From positions 182,117 to 246,116 of the forward strand of contig JAXHOK010000059.1 of NCBI GenBank assembly GCA_034519515.1: DNA of 64,000 nt, written 5' to 3'. Shown one piece after another: positions 6,269 through 15,024 of the stretch (position 1 is its first letter; each line of letters starts with the position of its first letter). The stretch comes from Arcicella sp034519515 (lineage in GTDB: Bacteria; Bacteroidota; Bacteroidia; Cytophagales; Spirosomataceae). The translations under genes and the position numbers were made by a program. The notes under the pieces are model-generated. The model was not told the DNA's origin. It did not search any database and saw nothing but the letters and a program-made list of their open reading frames with translations.

Positions 6269-7489
6269 TTAAAATCTCGCTGCACTGAGCAGACTTAAAT
6301 CTTTATAATTCATGCCAAATTTTTTGGCGATGTTGGCGTTTGTTAGGTTGCCTTTGAAGCAATAAACCCCTTTCATAAAGGATTTGTTCGCAAAGATAGC
6401 TTCTTCTATTCCCCCTGTTTTACCCGTTTTTAGTAGAAATGGCGTAAAAATATTGCTCAACGCCAAGCTGGCAGTATGAGCGACTCGTGAAGGAATATTG
6501 GGTACGCAATAGTGAATAACATCGTGTTTGCGATAAATGGGTCGGTCAAGCGTAGTCATTTCCGAAGTCTCAAAACACCCTCCTTGGTCGATACAAACGT
6601 CAATAATTACGGAATCTGGTTTCATCATCGAAACCATTTCTTCGGTAACAATACAAGGCGTGAAACCATCCGCCGCACGCAATGCCCCAATCACCACATC
6701 TGCCTCTACAATAGCTTGCGTAAGTGTGTTGGAGTCGATAATGCAAGTATAAATATTTTGTCCTACGGAGTATTTTAACCTTTGTAATTTATAAATATCT
6801 TTATCAAAAACCTTCAAATCTGCTCCCAATCCAATGGCAATTCGGGCGGTGTATTCTGATACTGTACCCGCTCCCAAAATTACGATTTTCGTAGGAGGTA
6901 CGCCCGTAATGCCACCCACAATTACGCCCATGCCGCCGTTGGTACTGCTCAAACATTCAGCCGCAATTAGCATGACGGTGCTGCCCGCAATTTCAGACAT
7001 GGCTCTAATAATGGGCATTCCACCAACGTTGTCTTCGATGTACTCATAACAAAGTCCAGTAACTTTTTTGCGGTTCAGTTTCTCAAAATATTCCTTCGTC
7101 ATACGGGGCATATTCAAGGCTGAAATTACCGTAGAGCCATTATTTAGGTATTCTATTTCTGCATCAGACAGCGGTTGAACTTTCAGAATGACATCCGATT
7201 TAAAGACTTCTTCGGTGCTGTAAGATATTTGTCCGCCCGCATCTGAATATTGATTATCGGTAAATTTTGCCCCCATTCCTGCCCCCGTTTCAATCAATAC
7301 TCGATGCCCATTACGCACCAAAAGCCCCACGGCATCGGGCGTGAGCGAAATGCGATGTTCCTGCATCGACACTTCCTTCGGAATACCGATGAATAGGCTT
7401 TTGGCATTTTGTTTTGTCCAGACTAATGCTTCCTGTGTCATCAATCCACTTTGAGCGAGGACTTCTTTAAAACCAGTTGGTTGGGGCAT
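6269..7489 (-). CDS. ald: Alanine dehydrogenase
   Basis: A 406-residue enzyme of the AlaDH/PNT family catalysing NAD-dependent, reversible oxidative deamination of L-alanine to pyruvate and ammonia. The N-terminal domain has GIPKEVSMQEHRISLTPDAV and the substrate-lysine motif LKVQPL. The Rossmann domain has the glycine loop ILGAGTVSEYTAR, and further on come VIIDVCIDQGG and HYCVPNIPSRVAHTAS. An N-terminal extension of about 30 residues precedes the usual start, as in many Bacteroidota copies. It begins a run of minus-strand genes that follows the retropepsin-like and TsaE genes with short gaps. Confidence 0.93.
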   Translation of the reverse strand: MPQPTGFKEVLAQSGLMTQEALVWTKQNAKSLFIGIPKEVSMQEHRISLTPDAVGLLVRNGHRVLIETGAGMGAKFTDNQYSDAGGQISYSTEEVFKSDVILKVQPLSDAEIEYLNNGSTVISALNMPRMTKEYFEKLNRKKVTGLCYEYIEDNVGGMPIIRAMSEIAGSTVMLIAAECLSSTNGGMGVIVGGITGVPPTKIVILGAGTVSEYTARIAIGLGADLKVFDKDIYKLQRLKYSVGQNIYTCIIDSNTLTQAIVEADVVIGALRAADGFTPCIVTEEMVSMMKPDSVIIDVCIDQGGCFETSEMTTLDRPIYRKHDVIHYCVPNIPSRVAHTASLALSNIFTPFLLKTGKTGGIEEAIFANKSFMKGVYCFKGNLTNANIAKKFGMNYKDLSLLSAARF

Positions 7490-7520
7490 ATTTTTGAGTT
7501 TCGAGTTTTGGATGAAAATA

Positions 7521-7952
7521 TTATTTTGGAATCCCCTTCATCTTCATTTGGGTAAAATAGGGATGGTCAGGATTCACGATAAGTTCTTGACGCAAAGGGT
7601 GAATTAAAACGTCCATATCTTCCAAAGTAATTGCTCCTAATAAACATTCATTATCACCAGGTAAAACCATAGCACGACAAGTAGTTTGACGGTTTTTGAA
7701 CCTTAATTCTACTGGACCAACCACATCGTATTCCTCAATCGTGCCATTGGCTAATTGGGCTTTTCGTTTTTCTAAAACAGGTAGTTGTAATTGTTCTTGT
7801 ATAGATTCGTTGATGGCAAGCATATACGAACCAGTATCAACTAACATCGTTACATACATTCGTTTTACTTCATCTTGGTCGATGAGATGTCTTCGAACCA
7901 TTTCGAGGTCTCCACCATTAATTATTTCAACTTCTGCATAAACTAAGCCCAT
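7521..7952 (-). CDS. Retropepsin-like clan AA aspartyl protease family protein
   Basis: 143 residues with a single-domain retropepsin-like fold. The catalytic motif VDTGSYMLAI lies near residue 38, a beta-rich middle contains LANGTIEEYDVVGPVELRF, and the second family motif is LLGAITLEDMDVLI. Members act as homodimers, each giving one Asp. The protein lacks a signal peptide, so a cytosolic role is likely; the substrate is unknown. It lies 31 bases upstream of alanine dehydrogenase and 21 bases downstream of tsaE, so co-transcription is plausible. Confidence 0.85.
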   Translation of the reverse strand: MGLVYAEVEIINGGDLEMVRRHLIDQDEVKRMYVTMLVDTGSYMLAINESIQEQLQLPVLEKRKAQLANGTIEEYDVVGPVELRFKNRQTTCRAMVLPGDNECLLGAITLEDMDVLIHPLRQELIVNPDHPYFTQMKMKGIPK

Positions 7953-7973
7953 GATATTTTTGATTTTAATTTT

Positions 7974-8399
7974 TCACAAAGACAAATTTACAATTCTTTC
8001 CCCATCTTCTTGCACTTGAATTTCGATTTTCAGGTATTTAGTAGGCAGTAAATTTTCTATCTTAGAAGCCCATTCAATGAAACATCTTTCGCCCGAAAAT
8101 AGATAATCCTCCACGCCAATATCCATCGCTTCGTCTTCGTTTTTGATTCTATAAAAATCAAAATGATAGATGTTTTCGCCACGTTTGGTAGCGTACTCAT
8201 TTACCAAAGAATAAGTAGGACTTTGCACGTGGCTTATCACTACCAAGTTCTCACAAATTGCTTTGATGAGCGTAGTTTTGCCCGCTCCCATTTGTCCTTC
8301 AAAAATCCAGACGGGCGTTTTTTGTCCAAATTCAAAAATTTCTTTGGCGACTTTTTTTATTTCTGATAATGAGTTGTATTTGATTGATTTTGAGGGCAT
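7974..8399 (-). CDS. tsaE: tRNA threonylcarbamoyladenosine biosynthesis ATPase TsaE
   Basis: 141 residues, the standard TsaE length. The Walker A motif GQMGAGKT is at residues 35-42. The switch-like segment SPTYSLVNEY and the motif HFDFYRI follow, then the conserved CFIEWASKI. TsaE works with TsaB and TsaD to make t6A at position 37 of ANN-decoding tRNAs. Location directly upstream of the retropepsin-like and alanine dehydrogenase genes suggests one transcription unit. Confidence 0.95.
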   Translation of the reverse strand: MPSKSIKYNSLSEIKKVAKEIFEFGQKTPVWIFEGQMGAGKTTLIKAICENLVVISHVQSPTYSLVNEYATKRGENIYHFDFYRIKNEDEAMDIGVEDYLFSGERCFIEWASKIENLLPTKYLKIEIQVQEDGERIVNLSL

Positions 8400-8476
8400 T
8401 GTGTATGTTTTTTGGCTTTTAGCTATTATTTTGATTGTAATTTTTTTTTCTAAAAATATATTTTAAAGTGATAAAA

Positions 8477-8821
8477 CTATTCTTCATACCATCTTTTTCT
8501 CAAAGCAACGTTCGTTAAATGCCTTATGGTATTATTCTTTAAGTCAAATTCATGGTTTGTTTTTTTAGAAAATATAGATTTTAGTATACTAAATATGTCT
8601 ATATTTTCGGGAGATATATACTTATTACTATCAAAATCTTGTGGATTATCAATTTGAAACTCAGTGAAGAATTCTTCATAAAATTCTATTGTATCTAATC
8701 CAACTAAACCAACATCATCTTCAATTTTAGTATTTTCATTTAATTTTGATTCTTCAATTCCCGTTTGGGCAGAAACTAATGCAATAACTTTTTCTAATGT
8801 TACAGAATAGTCGTTTTTCAT
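8477..8821 (-). CDS. DUF1493-type, acyl-carrier-like small protein
   Basis: 114 residues with a fold prediction resembling acyl carrier proteins of the DUF1493 family. An N-terminal helix is followed by LNENTKIEDDVGLVGLDTIEFYEEFFTEFQID, where a phosphopantetheine serine would normally sit in a DSL motif. Here the motif reads GLDTIEF with no serine, so it is probably not a carrier. The C-terminal part is rich in lysine and asparagine. No partner enzyme is nearby. Assignment by motif recall; moderate confidence. Confidence 0.65.
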   Translation of the reverse strand: MKNDYSVTLEKVIALVSAQTGIEESKLNENTKIEDDVGLVGLDTIEFYEEFFTEFQIDNPQDFDSNKYISPENIDIFSILKSIFSKKTNHEFDLKNNTIRHLTNVALRKRWYEE

Positions 8822-8906
8822 ATTTCTGAATCAATTACTGAGCTTAATTTGGGTGGAAAAGAGCACTTTATTTAAAAGCTAACAGCCGATTGCCAACAGC
8901 CAAAAG

Positions 8907-9827
8907 CTATGATAAAAACTGCTTCAAATAATTCCTCGCCGTCAAAATAGCCGTTTCAACATCCGCTTCTGAACCTTCGTAAGCCTTGTCTTCTACCTCA
9001 ATTACGACTGGTCCACGATAGCGGACATCCGTGAGGGCGGCAAAGAATTTCCCCCAATTTATGTCTCCCAAACCTGGCAATTTGGGCGAATGATACTCCA
9101 AAGGGTTCGCCATGATGCCCACTCGGTTGAGTTTTTCGGGATAAACTTTGGCATCTTTTAAATGAATGTGATGTAATCGTTCGGGATAATCATAAATCGG
9201 GCGACAATAATCCATCATTTGCCAAACCAAATGCGAAGGGTCGTAATTTAAACCGAGTGTTTGGGAAGGAATCATCTCGAATATTTTATCCCATATCGCA
9301 GGGGTAGTGGCAAGGTTTTTACCGCCAGGCCATTCGTCATTCGTAAAAAACATGGGGCAATTTTCAATCCCAATTTTTACATTTTCTTGCTCTGCCAGTT
9401 TTATAATATCAGTCCAAACCTCTTTGAATATATCCAAATTATACGCCACATTTTTCTGCGGGTCTCTGCCCACAAAAGTGTTCACTACGGGAATTTTCAA
9501 TTTGGCTGCTCCTTTGATAATCTTCTTGATATGGTCGATATAAACGTTTGACTTTTCAGTATCGGGGTCGAGTGGATTAGGGTAATAGCCTAATCCTGAA
9601 ATAGTTATGTTGCGGTCGGTGGTGTATTTTTGGATATGAGTAACTTGTGCATCATCAAGTGCATCTACGTCAATGTGACTCACGCCCGCATATCTACGAG
9701 CGTCGGCATTATTAGCGGGCCAACACATAATTTCGACACATTTAAAGTCTTTTTCTGAAACAAAGTCAATGACTTGTTCAAAAGTACGGTCGGCTAAGAT
9801 AGCACTTACGAGTCCGAGTTGAAGCAT
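8907..9827 (-). CDS. Sugar phosphate isomerase/epimerase (xylose isomerase-like TIM barrel)
   Basis: 306 residues forming one AP-endonuclease-2-type TIM barrel. The four metal ligands expected in this family are visible: Glu in VKIGIENCP, Asp in GLNYDPSHL, His in HHIHLKDAK and Glu in VVIEVEDKA. There is no signal peptide, so it should be cytosolic. Such proteins isomerise or epimerise keto-sugars or inositols and often sit with GMC oxidoreductases. A GMC gene is upstream on this strand, but an Rpn-type gene lies between them. The exact substrate is not deducible. Confidence 0.88.
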   Translation of the reverse strand: MLQLGLVSAILADRTFEQVIDFVSEKDFKCVEIMCWPANNADARRYAGVSHIDVDALDDAQVTHIQKYTTDRNITISGLGYYPNPLDPDTEKSNVYIDHIKKIIKGAAKLKIPVVNTFVGRDPQKNVAYNLDIFKEVWTDIIKLAEQENVKIGIENCPMFFTNDEWPGGKNLATTPAIWDKIFEMIPSQTLGLNYDPSHLVWQMMDYCRPIYDYPERLHHIHLKDAKVYPEKLNRVGIMANPLEYHSPKLPGLGDINWGKFFAALTDVRYRGPVVIEVEDKAYEGSEADVETAILTARNYLKQFLS

Positions 9828-9872
9828 ATTTGTTATTTAGTGATAATGGAATCCGCCAATTATGTTACATCA

Positions 9873-9900
9873 AAAAAGCCCAATGGTCGTTGGGCTTTTT
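9873..9900 (-). terminator. Terminator after the Rpn-type gene
   Basis: Hairpin AAAAAGCCCAA / TTGGGCTTTTT with a short loop, between the Rpn-type gene and the isomerase gene. It would separate the isomerase from upstream transcription. Confidence 0.8.
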
Positions 9901-9918
9901 AACTTCATTAGATTGACT

Positions 9919-10851
9919 TTATTTGATAGCATTTTTAACTGTTTTCAAAGGAATCTCTAACATTTCGGCGATGGCTTCAACAGGAAAACCTTTACGGTAA
10001 AGTTTGTTAATATTATCATTTTGAATTTGTTTGGTAACCTTTTGCGTTACTTCTTTTGTTACTTCTTTTGTTACTTCCAAGGCAGTTTGTTCTCTGGTTT
10101 GCCTTTTTATTTCTTCTTGGATGGCTTCTAAAATTCCCATGGTTCTAACATTTTTGTCAATAAAATCAATTTCATTATCTAATTTAGAAATTAATTCTGG
10201 TTTTTCAAATGAAACATACATTTTTATAAAAGAACATATTTTACTGAATGCTTCTTTCGGAAAACCTTTTTTCGATAGTCTTCTTGCCAAATCTAATTTT
10301 AGAGAAAACAGATTTTCATCAGATAATTTATTCTTTGCTAAGCCATACCAAGCCGTTTCCATAACGATGGCAAAAATGCTATCACTCTTTTGAAAATCTT
10401 CGGGCTTATAATCTGATAATTTGATTGTTTTATATGAAAAATGTAAAGAAGTATCCAGAAATTTCATTTCAAACTTGTTAGGTCTAAATTTTTTCACATC
10501 ATCTGTAAATAAAGTCAAAGCAGCAATTTTCTGTCTATATTTATCCCAAATTCGATAATAATAAGTGAACATCCTTTCTGCAAATATATCATCTTCGTAC
10601 CCTTGCACTTCAAGGTGAATCAACACCCATTTTTCTTCTCTTTTCTTGGTATATACTTTTACTAATTTATCAGCAATTCTACGCTTTGATGAGGATGGAA
10701 ACATCATTTGTTCTAATTCCTTATCCAAAAATTCAAACCCTTTTGCGAAGTCAAATAATTGATAATCATTTGGATAAAAATACATGAGAAATTCTGGAAA
10801 GAAGTCTTCGATAATTCCTTTCCATAAAATGTCTTTACTTACTGTGGTCAT
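9919..10851 (-). CDS. Rpn-family PD-(D/E)XK nuclease / putative transposase
   Basis: 310 residues. The N-terminal two thirds match the Rpn/PDDEXK_2 family: KRRIADKLVKV followed by KWVLIHLEVQGYED gives the Asp and the ExQ core of the nuclease site, and FAERMFTYYYRIWDKY is the family helix. The C-terminal part contains a short degenerate repeat (EVTKEVTKEVTQKV) and ends in a helix-turn-helix-like stretch (PVEAIAEMLEIPLKTVKNAIK). Escherichia coli RpnA promotes RecA-independent recombination. It sits between two metabolic genes that are often neighbours, and is flanked by a terminator, consistent with independent acquisition. Confidence 0.88.
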   Translation of the reverse strand: MTTVSKDILWKGIIEDFFPEFLMYFYPNDYQLFDFAKGFEFLDKELEQMMFPSSSKRRIADKLVKVYTKKREEKWVLIHLEVQGYEDDIFAERMFTYYYRIWDKYRQKIAALTLFTDDVKKFRPNKFEMKFLDTSLHFSYKTIKLSDYKPEDFQKSDSIFAIVMETAWYGLAKNKLSDENLFSLKLDLARRLSKKGFPKEAFSKICSFIKMYVSFEKPELISKLDNEIDFIDKNVRTMGILEAIQEEIKRQTREQTALEVTKEVTKEVTQKVTKQIQNDNINKLYRKGFPVEAIAEMLEIPLKTVKNAIK

Positions 10852-10882
10852 GATTTATAGTAGTAGTGGTTAGAAATCCCTT

Positions 10883-12592
10883 TTACAAATTCTTCTTCTT
10901 CATTTCACTCACCGCATGATTCACTGCCCGTGCCGTCAAAGCCATAAAAGTAAGCGATGGGTTTTGATTCCCTACCGAGGTCATACACGAACCATCGGTT
11001 ACAAAAACATTTTTGCAAGTATGGAGCTGATTAAAACCATTCAACAAAGAAGTTTTAGGGTCTTTACCCATCCTGATACCACCCATTTCGTGGATGTCGA
11101 GACCTGGATTTTGATGGCTGTCGGACATACTAATATTCTTACAACCTGCCTTTTCCAACATTTCAGAAGCCTGTTGATGAAAGTCTTTTATCATTTTGCC
11201 ATCATTCTCTTCATCATAACCGATTGACGTAACCAATTGTGGCACACCCCAAGCATCTTTTATATCTTTACTCAATTTTACATGATTTTCATAACGTGGC
11301 ACGGTTTCGCCCTGCATCATAATAAACACACCCCATTCGCCTGGTTGGGTGATTTTATTTTTATATTCGGTGCCAAAAGTGGGTTTGTCCATGTCTTGAT
11401 TATACCCCGCACGGGCAGCAGCGAAAGCAACCATATATCCCCGAAGGAAGTCCGTTTCTTGTTTTTGAACGTTACGGAACGAAGGCATAAAAGCCGTGGT
11501 GGGTCGTCTGCCTGAATAATATTGGTCTTCAAAACCCTCAAAAGTTGCCCCGCCCGAACCTCGGTAATTGTGGAAAGCCACATATCTGCCCAAAAGCCCG
11601 TTATCATTACCCAAACCGTTCGGGAAACGGTTGGAAGTTGAGTTCATTAAAATCAAATTGGAGTTTAAGGTTGCGGCATTTACAAAGATAATTTTGGCGT
11701 AATATTCAGTAACTTCTTTGGTTTCAGAATCCACCACTCGCACGCCTTTGGCACGTCCGTTGGCGGTATCCCCTTTTTGTTCGTCATAAATAATAGAATG
11801 TACTACTGAATGTGGTCTGAGGGTCAATTTCCCCGTTTTTGCTGCCCACGGAAGCGTGGAGGAATTGGAACTGAAATATCCGCCATAAGGACAACCCCGA
11901 TAACACAAGTGCCGAGCCTGACATTGCCCCCGACCTTGGGCTGAATGGATGGGATTGGGCTTGGTTAAATGCGCACATCTTCCGATAATCACCTGACGGT
12001 CAGTATATTGTTCTTTGACGGATTTCTGAATGTGTTTTTCTAAACAATTCAATTCCCAAGCGGGCAGAAATTCGCCATCGGGCAGGCTTTTGATGCCGTC
12101 TTTATTACCACTGATACCCACAAATTTCTCCACTTTGCTATACCACGGAGCAATGTCTTTATAACGAATCGCCCAATCAACCGCAAAGCCATCACGGGCT
12201 GGGGCTTCAAATTCGTAATCACTCCAACGCTGGGTTTGTCTTGCCCAAGTCAAAGATTTTCCCCCCACTTGATAGCCCCGAATCCAGTCATAGGGTTTTT
12301 CTTGAACGTAAGGATGTTCTTTGTCTTTTACGAAAAAATGCTGCGTGGCTTCGTCATAAGCATAACATTTCTTTACGATAGGATTTTCGGTAATATCCGC
12401 CAAAGGAATTCGCCCACGGTGAGCTAAATCCCAAGGGTCGTTCATGGCGGTTGGGTAGTCTTGAACGTGTTTTACGTCACGTCCCCGTTCTAACACGAGC
12501 GTGCGAAGTCCTGCCTCACAAAGTTCTTTGGCAGCCCAGCCGCCACTAATTCCAGAGCCAATCACGATGGCATCGTAGGTATTTGCTTTCAT
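10883..12592 (-). CDS. GMC-family FAD-dependent oxidoreductase
   Basis: 569 residues. The N-terminal dinucleotide fold is DAIVIGSGISGGWAAKEL with LVLERG at the end of the second strand. The middle has VGGKSLTWARQTQRW. A cysteine-containing stretch RGQCQARHLCYRGCPYGGY is typical of the gluconate-dehydrogenase-like branch. The C-terminal signature is DIHEMGGIRMG then FVTDGSCMTSVGNQNPSLTFMALTAR. These enzymes oxidise sugar hydroxyl groups. No signal peptide or small partner subunit is seen here. Its start codon overlaps the cmk stop by four bases (ATGA), so it is translationally coupled to cmk. Confidence 0.9.
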   Translation of the reverse strand: MKANTYDAIVIGSGISGGWAAKELCEAGLRTLVLERGRDVKHVQDYPTAMNDPWDLAHRGRIPLADITENPIVKKCYAYDEATQHFFVKDKEHPYVQEKPYDWIRGYQVGGKSLTWARQTQRWSDYEFEAPARDGFAVDWAIRYKDIAPWYSKVEKFVGISGNKDGIKSLPDGEFLPAWELNCLEKHIQKSVKEQYTDRQVIIGRCAHLTKPNPIHSAQGRGQCQARHLCYRGCPYGGYFSSNSSTLPWAAKTGKLTLRPHSVVHSIIYDEQKGDTANGRAKGVRVVDSETKEVTEYYAKIIFVNAATLNSNLILMNSTSNRFPNGLGNDNGLLGRYVAFHNYRGSGGATFEGFEDQYYSGRRPTTAFMPSFRNVQKQETDFLRGYMVAFAAARAGYNQDMDKPTFGTEYKNKITQPGEWGVFIMMQGETVPRYENHVKLSKDIKDAWGVPQLVTSIGYDEENDGKMIKDFHQQASEMLEKAGCKNISMSDSHQNPGLDIHEMGGIRMGKDPKTSLLNGFNQLHTCKNVFVTDGSCMTSVGNQNPSLTFMALTARAVNHAVSEMKKKNL

Positions 12593-13272
12593 AATCTTGC
12601 CAGCACAGAATCATGTAATTGTAATACAAAATCTACTTGTTCGTCCAATGTCATAAACGAAGTATCCATCAGAACGGCATCTTTTGCTTGGGTCAGTGGG
12701 CCTTCCTCACGGGATGAATCAATGATGTCTCTTTTGCGGAGATTTGCCAGAATCGTCTCATAATCAACCAGTTCGCCTTTGTTTAGAAACTCAATTTGGC
12801 GGCGTTCTGCTCTGATGGTTGGGTCGGCGGTCATGAAAACTTTTACTTCGGCATCGGGAAAAACCATTGTGCCAATATCTCGCCCATCCATGACTACGCC
12901 CCGATGTTTTGCCATTTTTTGCTGTTGAGCTACCATCGCCCTGCGGACTTCCTTAATGACGCTCACTTCCGAAACCATTTGCGAAATATACATCTTACGG
13001 ATTTCTTCTTCCACGTTCAAACCATTCAAATACACATCACTCGCTCCACGTTGTTCATTGAAATGAAAGGTAATATGAATCTCCAAAAGTGCCTTTTCGA
13101 TTTCCTTCGGGTTAGTCAATGAAATATGATTATCGTGAAAATAAAGGCTCACGGCACGGTACATTGCCCCCGTGTCGATGAAGGCATAGCCTAATTTCTT
13201 AGCAACCCGTTTAGCCGTGGTACTTTTCCCACAACTCGAATGACCATCCAGAGCAATAATCGTTTTTTTCAT
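12589..13272 (-). CDS. cmk: Cytidylate kinase
   Basis: I start at the ATG at 13272 (227 residues), which places the P-loop at the normal distance from the N-terminus; a longer frame extends upstream without a sensible start. Walker A is GHSSCGKSTT at residues 10-19. The CMP-specific segments include DTGAMYRAVSL and VVMDGRDIGTMVFPDA. It phosphorylates CMP and dCMP. The gene overlaps the GMC oxidoreductase start by four bases. A 65-bp REP-like hairpin lies 43 bases upstream. Confidence 0.94.
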   Translation of the reverse strand: MKKTIIALDGHSSCGKSTTAKRVAKKLGYAFIDTGAMYRAVSLYFHDNHISLTNPKEIEKALLEIHITFHFNEQRGASDVYLNGLNVEEEIRKMYISQMVSEVSVIKEVRRAMVAQQQKMAKHRGVVMDGRDIGTMVFPDAEVKVFMTADPTIRAERRQIEFLNKGELVDYETILANLRKRDIIDSSREEGPLTQAKDAVLMDTSFMTLDEQVDFVLQLHDSVLARL

Positions 13273-13314
13273 CTTGATTAGTTTTGTTTGCAAATATAGG
13301 AGAAAGGTAGGAAA

Positions 13315-13379
13315 ATGTAGCACGAAAGTCCGTTCCGTGCATTGGACAACTCTTCACGGAACGGACTTCCGTGCTACAT
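13315..13379. repeat. REP-like hairpin, family A copy 2 (65 bp)
   Basis: Same length and ends (ATGTAGCACG ... CCGTGCTACAT) as the element at 1472-1536, and the same CCGTGCAT at the end of the left arm. The stem core differs, but the two arms differ in a matched way, so pairing is preserved. It lies upstream of cmk. Confidence 0.8.
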
Positions 13380-13439
13380 GAAAAACAGCCAAATCTTGAT
13401 GGATTTGGCTGTTTTGGAATACGGGAAGATGTTGAAAGA

Positions 13440-13636
13440 TTAAATCAGGAAAAAGAAGTTAATTGGTTTCTTTAATGAATCAGCGATTTTTTCGAGTTCT
13501 GATACCTTTATATCAGATTTGTTGTTTTCAACTTTGGATAAATAACCTTGGGAAATTCCATTCAAACAGGCAAAATTCCATTGGGTGTAACCATTTTCCT
13601 TACGAGTTTTTTAATAATTGAACCGTCAAATTTCAT
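13440..13636 (-). pseudogene. XRE-family HTH regulator with a frameshift
   Basis: From the ATG at 13636 the frame reads MKFDGSIIKKL and then is lost near 13602-13605. Restoring one missing base continues it as RKENGYTQWNFACLNGIS followed by QGYLSKVENNKSDIKVSEL and EKIADSLKKPINFFF, ending at TAA (13440-13442). That is a complete small XRE/lambda-repressor-type helix-turn-helix of about 66 residues. Such proteins act as antitoxins or phage-type repressors; no partner is adjacent. Either a real frameshift mutation or a one-base consensus error. Confidence 0.75.
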
Positions 13637-13983
13637 AGTGTTGAATTGTTTAAAATGTTTTAGATAGCATAAGGTTAGAAATTAGCGGTTGAAATTACCT
13701 AAAATCCATTCCATTCCGTTTTTGGTTGAGGTTTGCGGAGTTGCGGTAAAAACTTGTTAGTTGCGGTAAATGTATGTGTTTAGTTTTTAAGAAGCAATAG
13801 AAATGGAGGAAAATTATTTATTTTCTTGAATATTCTGTATGGAATAGTTTTTTTGATTTTTTATTAGGTTTTGTTGAGCAAACCCTAAATATTTGCAAAA
13901 CGTAAGCCCCGCTAATGTTTGGACGACAGGCGAGGCTTACAGGTAAAATCATTTTCCAACAATTTAAACCCAATGTAAAGGTA
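13637..13983. other. Intergenic stretch with a hairpin and a direct repeat
   Basis: No gene is seen. It contains a direct repeat GTTGCGGTAAA (about 13741-13770) and a hairpin with GTAAGCC at 13902-13908 pairing to GGCTTAC at 13934-13940. A weak promoter candidate lies before the lipoprotein gene: TTTG at 13892-13895, then AATGTTTG at 13914-13921. Confidence 0.5.
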
Positions 13984-14934
13984 ATGAAAAAAACATTACA
14001 ACGTTTGGGCATGGTGACGGTGGGACTGTCGCTTTGCCTGTGGTCTTGTAAAGAGTAAGACACAAGTTTAGTACCTCAAGAGGTTCAAGCACCTCAAATT
14101 ATTAGTAAAGGAGTTGTGTCTGAAAAAGGTAGGCTTTCTTTTGAATCTATTGATGCTTTCAAAGAAACAATTGAAAAACTGAAAGTAATGACCGAAAAGG
14201 AAAGGGAGAACTGGGACAAGAAAATTGGGTTTGAATCCATGCAAGAATTTTATAATTCCCATAAAGAGGGAATTATTTTTAAAGAGGAAAACCCGATTTT
14301 TAAAACTAAAACGGGAGACAAGACTTATATTCCCGACATCAGTTTCTCCCATATACTGAATAGTGATGCAGTGGTAAAAATTGGGAGTGAAGTGTTTAAA
14401 TTTACCCCTGATGGAAATCGTCTTACTGTTAAAAGTGATAATGAGAATTTGCTGAATGGAGATTTAAAAGATTTACGGATTAAATCTGAAAAAGTAATTG
14501 TAAGAACAAGAGGAGAGTTGAATCGGGAACAAAATAAGAATGCTAGACCTGCTTTTGATTGGCCAGTTTCTGCCCAACCATTTGACAGTGATCATGCTGT
14601 TTTAGTTGTCTGGTCAGAAAATAGTTGGTTTTTGTTTTATACATCGTGGTACATGAAACTTCAAATGAGAGAATATTCAGGATGGTGGATTTTTAAATCG
14701 TGGGGGTCTGGTACTGCTCAACGTTTAGAACTTAAAAATGCGTCAATGTATATCTCGAATTGGGCAGCGGGTAATTTCGGAAACGTTCCTGCAAGTAATT
14801 CTTGTGATGATTGCTCTGAAACATCAGTTTTCCTTAATTCAGCATGGGGACCAGTTATTTTTTCCGATGCCGTAATCTTACACGCCGATTACTCTGGAAA
14901 ATGGAATAATCAAGTAGTAAATGGTAGCTTCTAA
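13984..14934 (+). pseudogene. Lipoprotein gene with an in-frame stop after the lipobox
   Basis: The ATG at 13984 opens a lipoprotein signal, MKKTLQRLGMVTVGLSLCLW followed by SCKE, then TAA at 14056-14058. The same frame continues without another stop for about 290 residues (DTSLVPQEVQAPQ, EKGRLSFESIDAFKETIEKL) to 14934. One nonsense codon therefore separates the export signal from the mature domain. The mature part has a helical N-terminus and a Trp-rich C-terminal beta region (WGSGTAQRLELKNASMYISN) with a CDDC pair, resembling secreted hypothetical proteins of Bacteroidota. A GTG at 14116 could start a cytoplasmic remnant. Function unknown; a terminator follows. Confidence 0.75.
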
Positions 14935-14943
14935 ATTCAACTT

Positions 14944-14979
14944 AAAAAAGCAGGTATCTATGCAAATACCTGCTTTTTT
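14944..14979 (+). terminator. Terminator after the lipoprotein gene
   Basis: Hairpin AAAAAAGCAGGTAT / ATACCTGCTTTTTT with an eight-base loop, ten bases past the stop codon. Confidence 0.85.
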
Positions 14980-15024
14980 AGTTTAAATTTTAATATTTTT
15001 AACCTTTTTATAAAATTATTTAAA

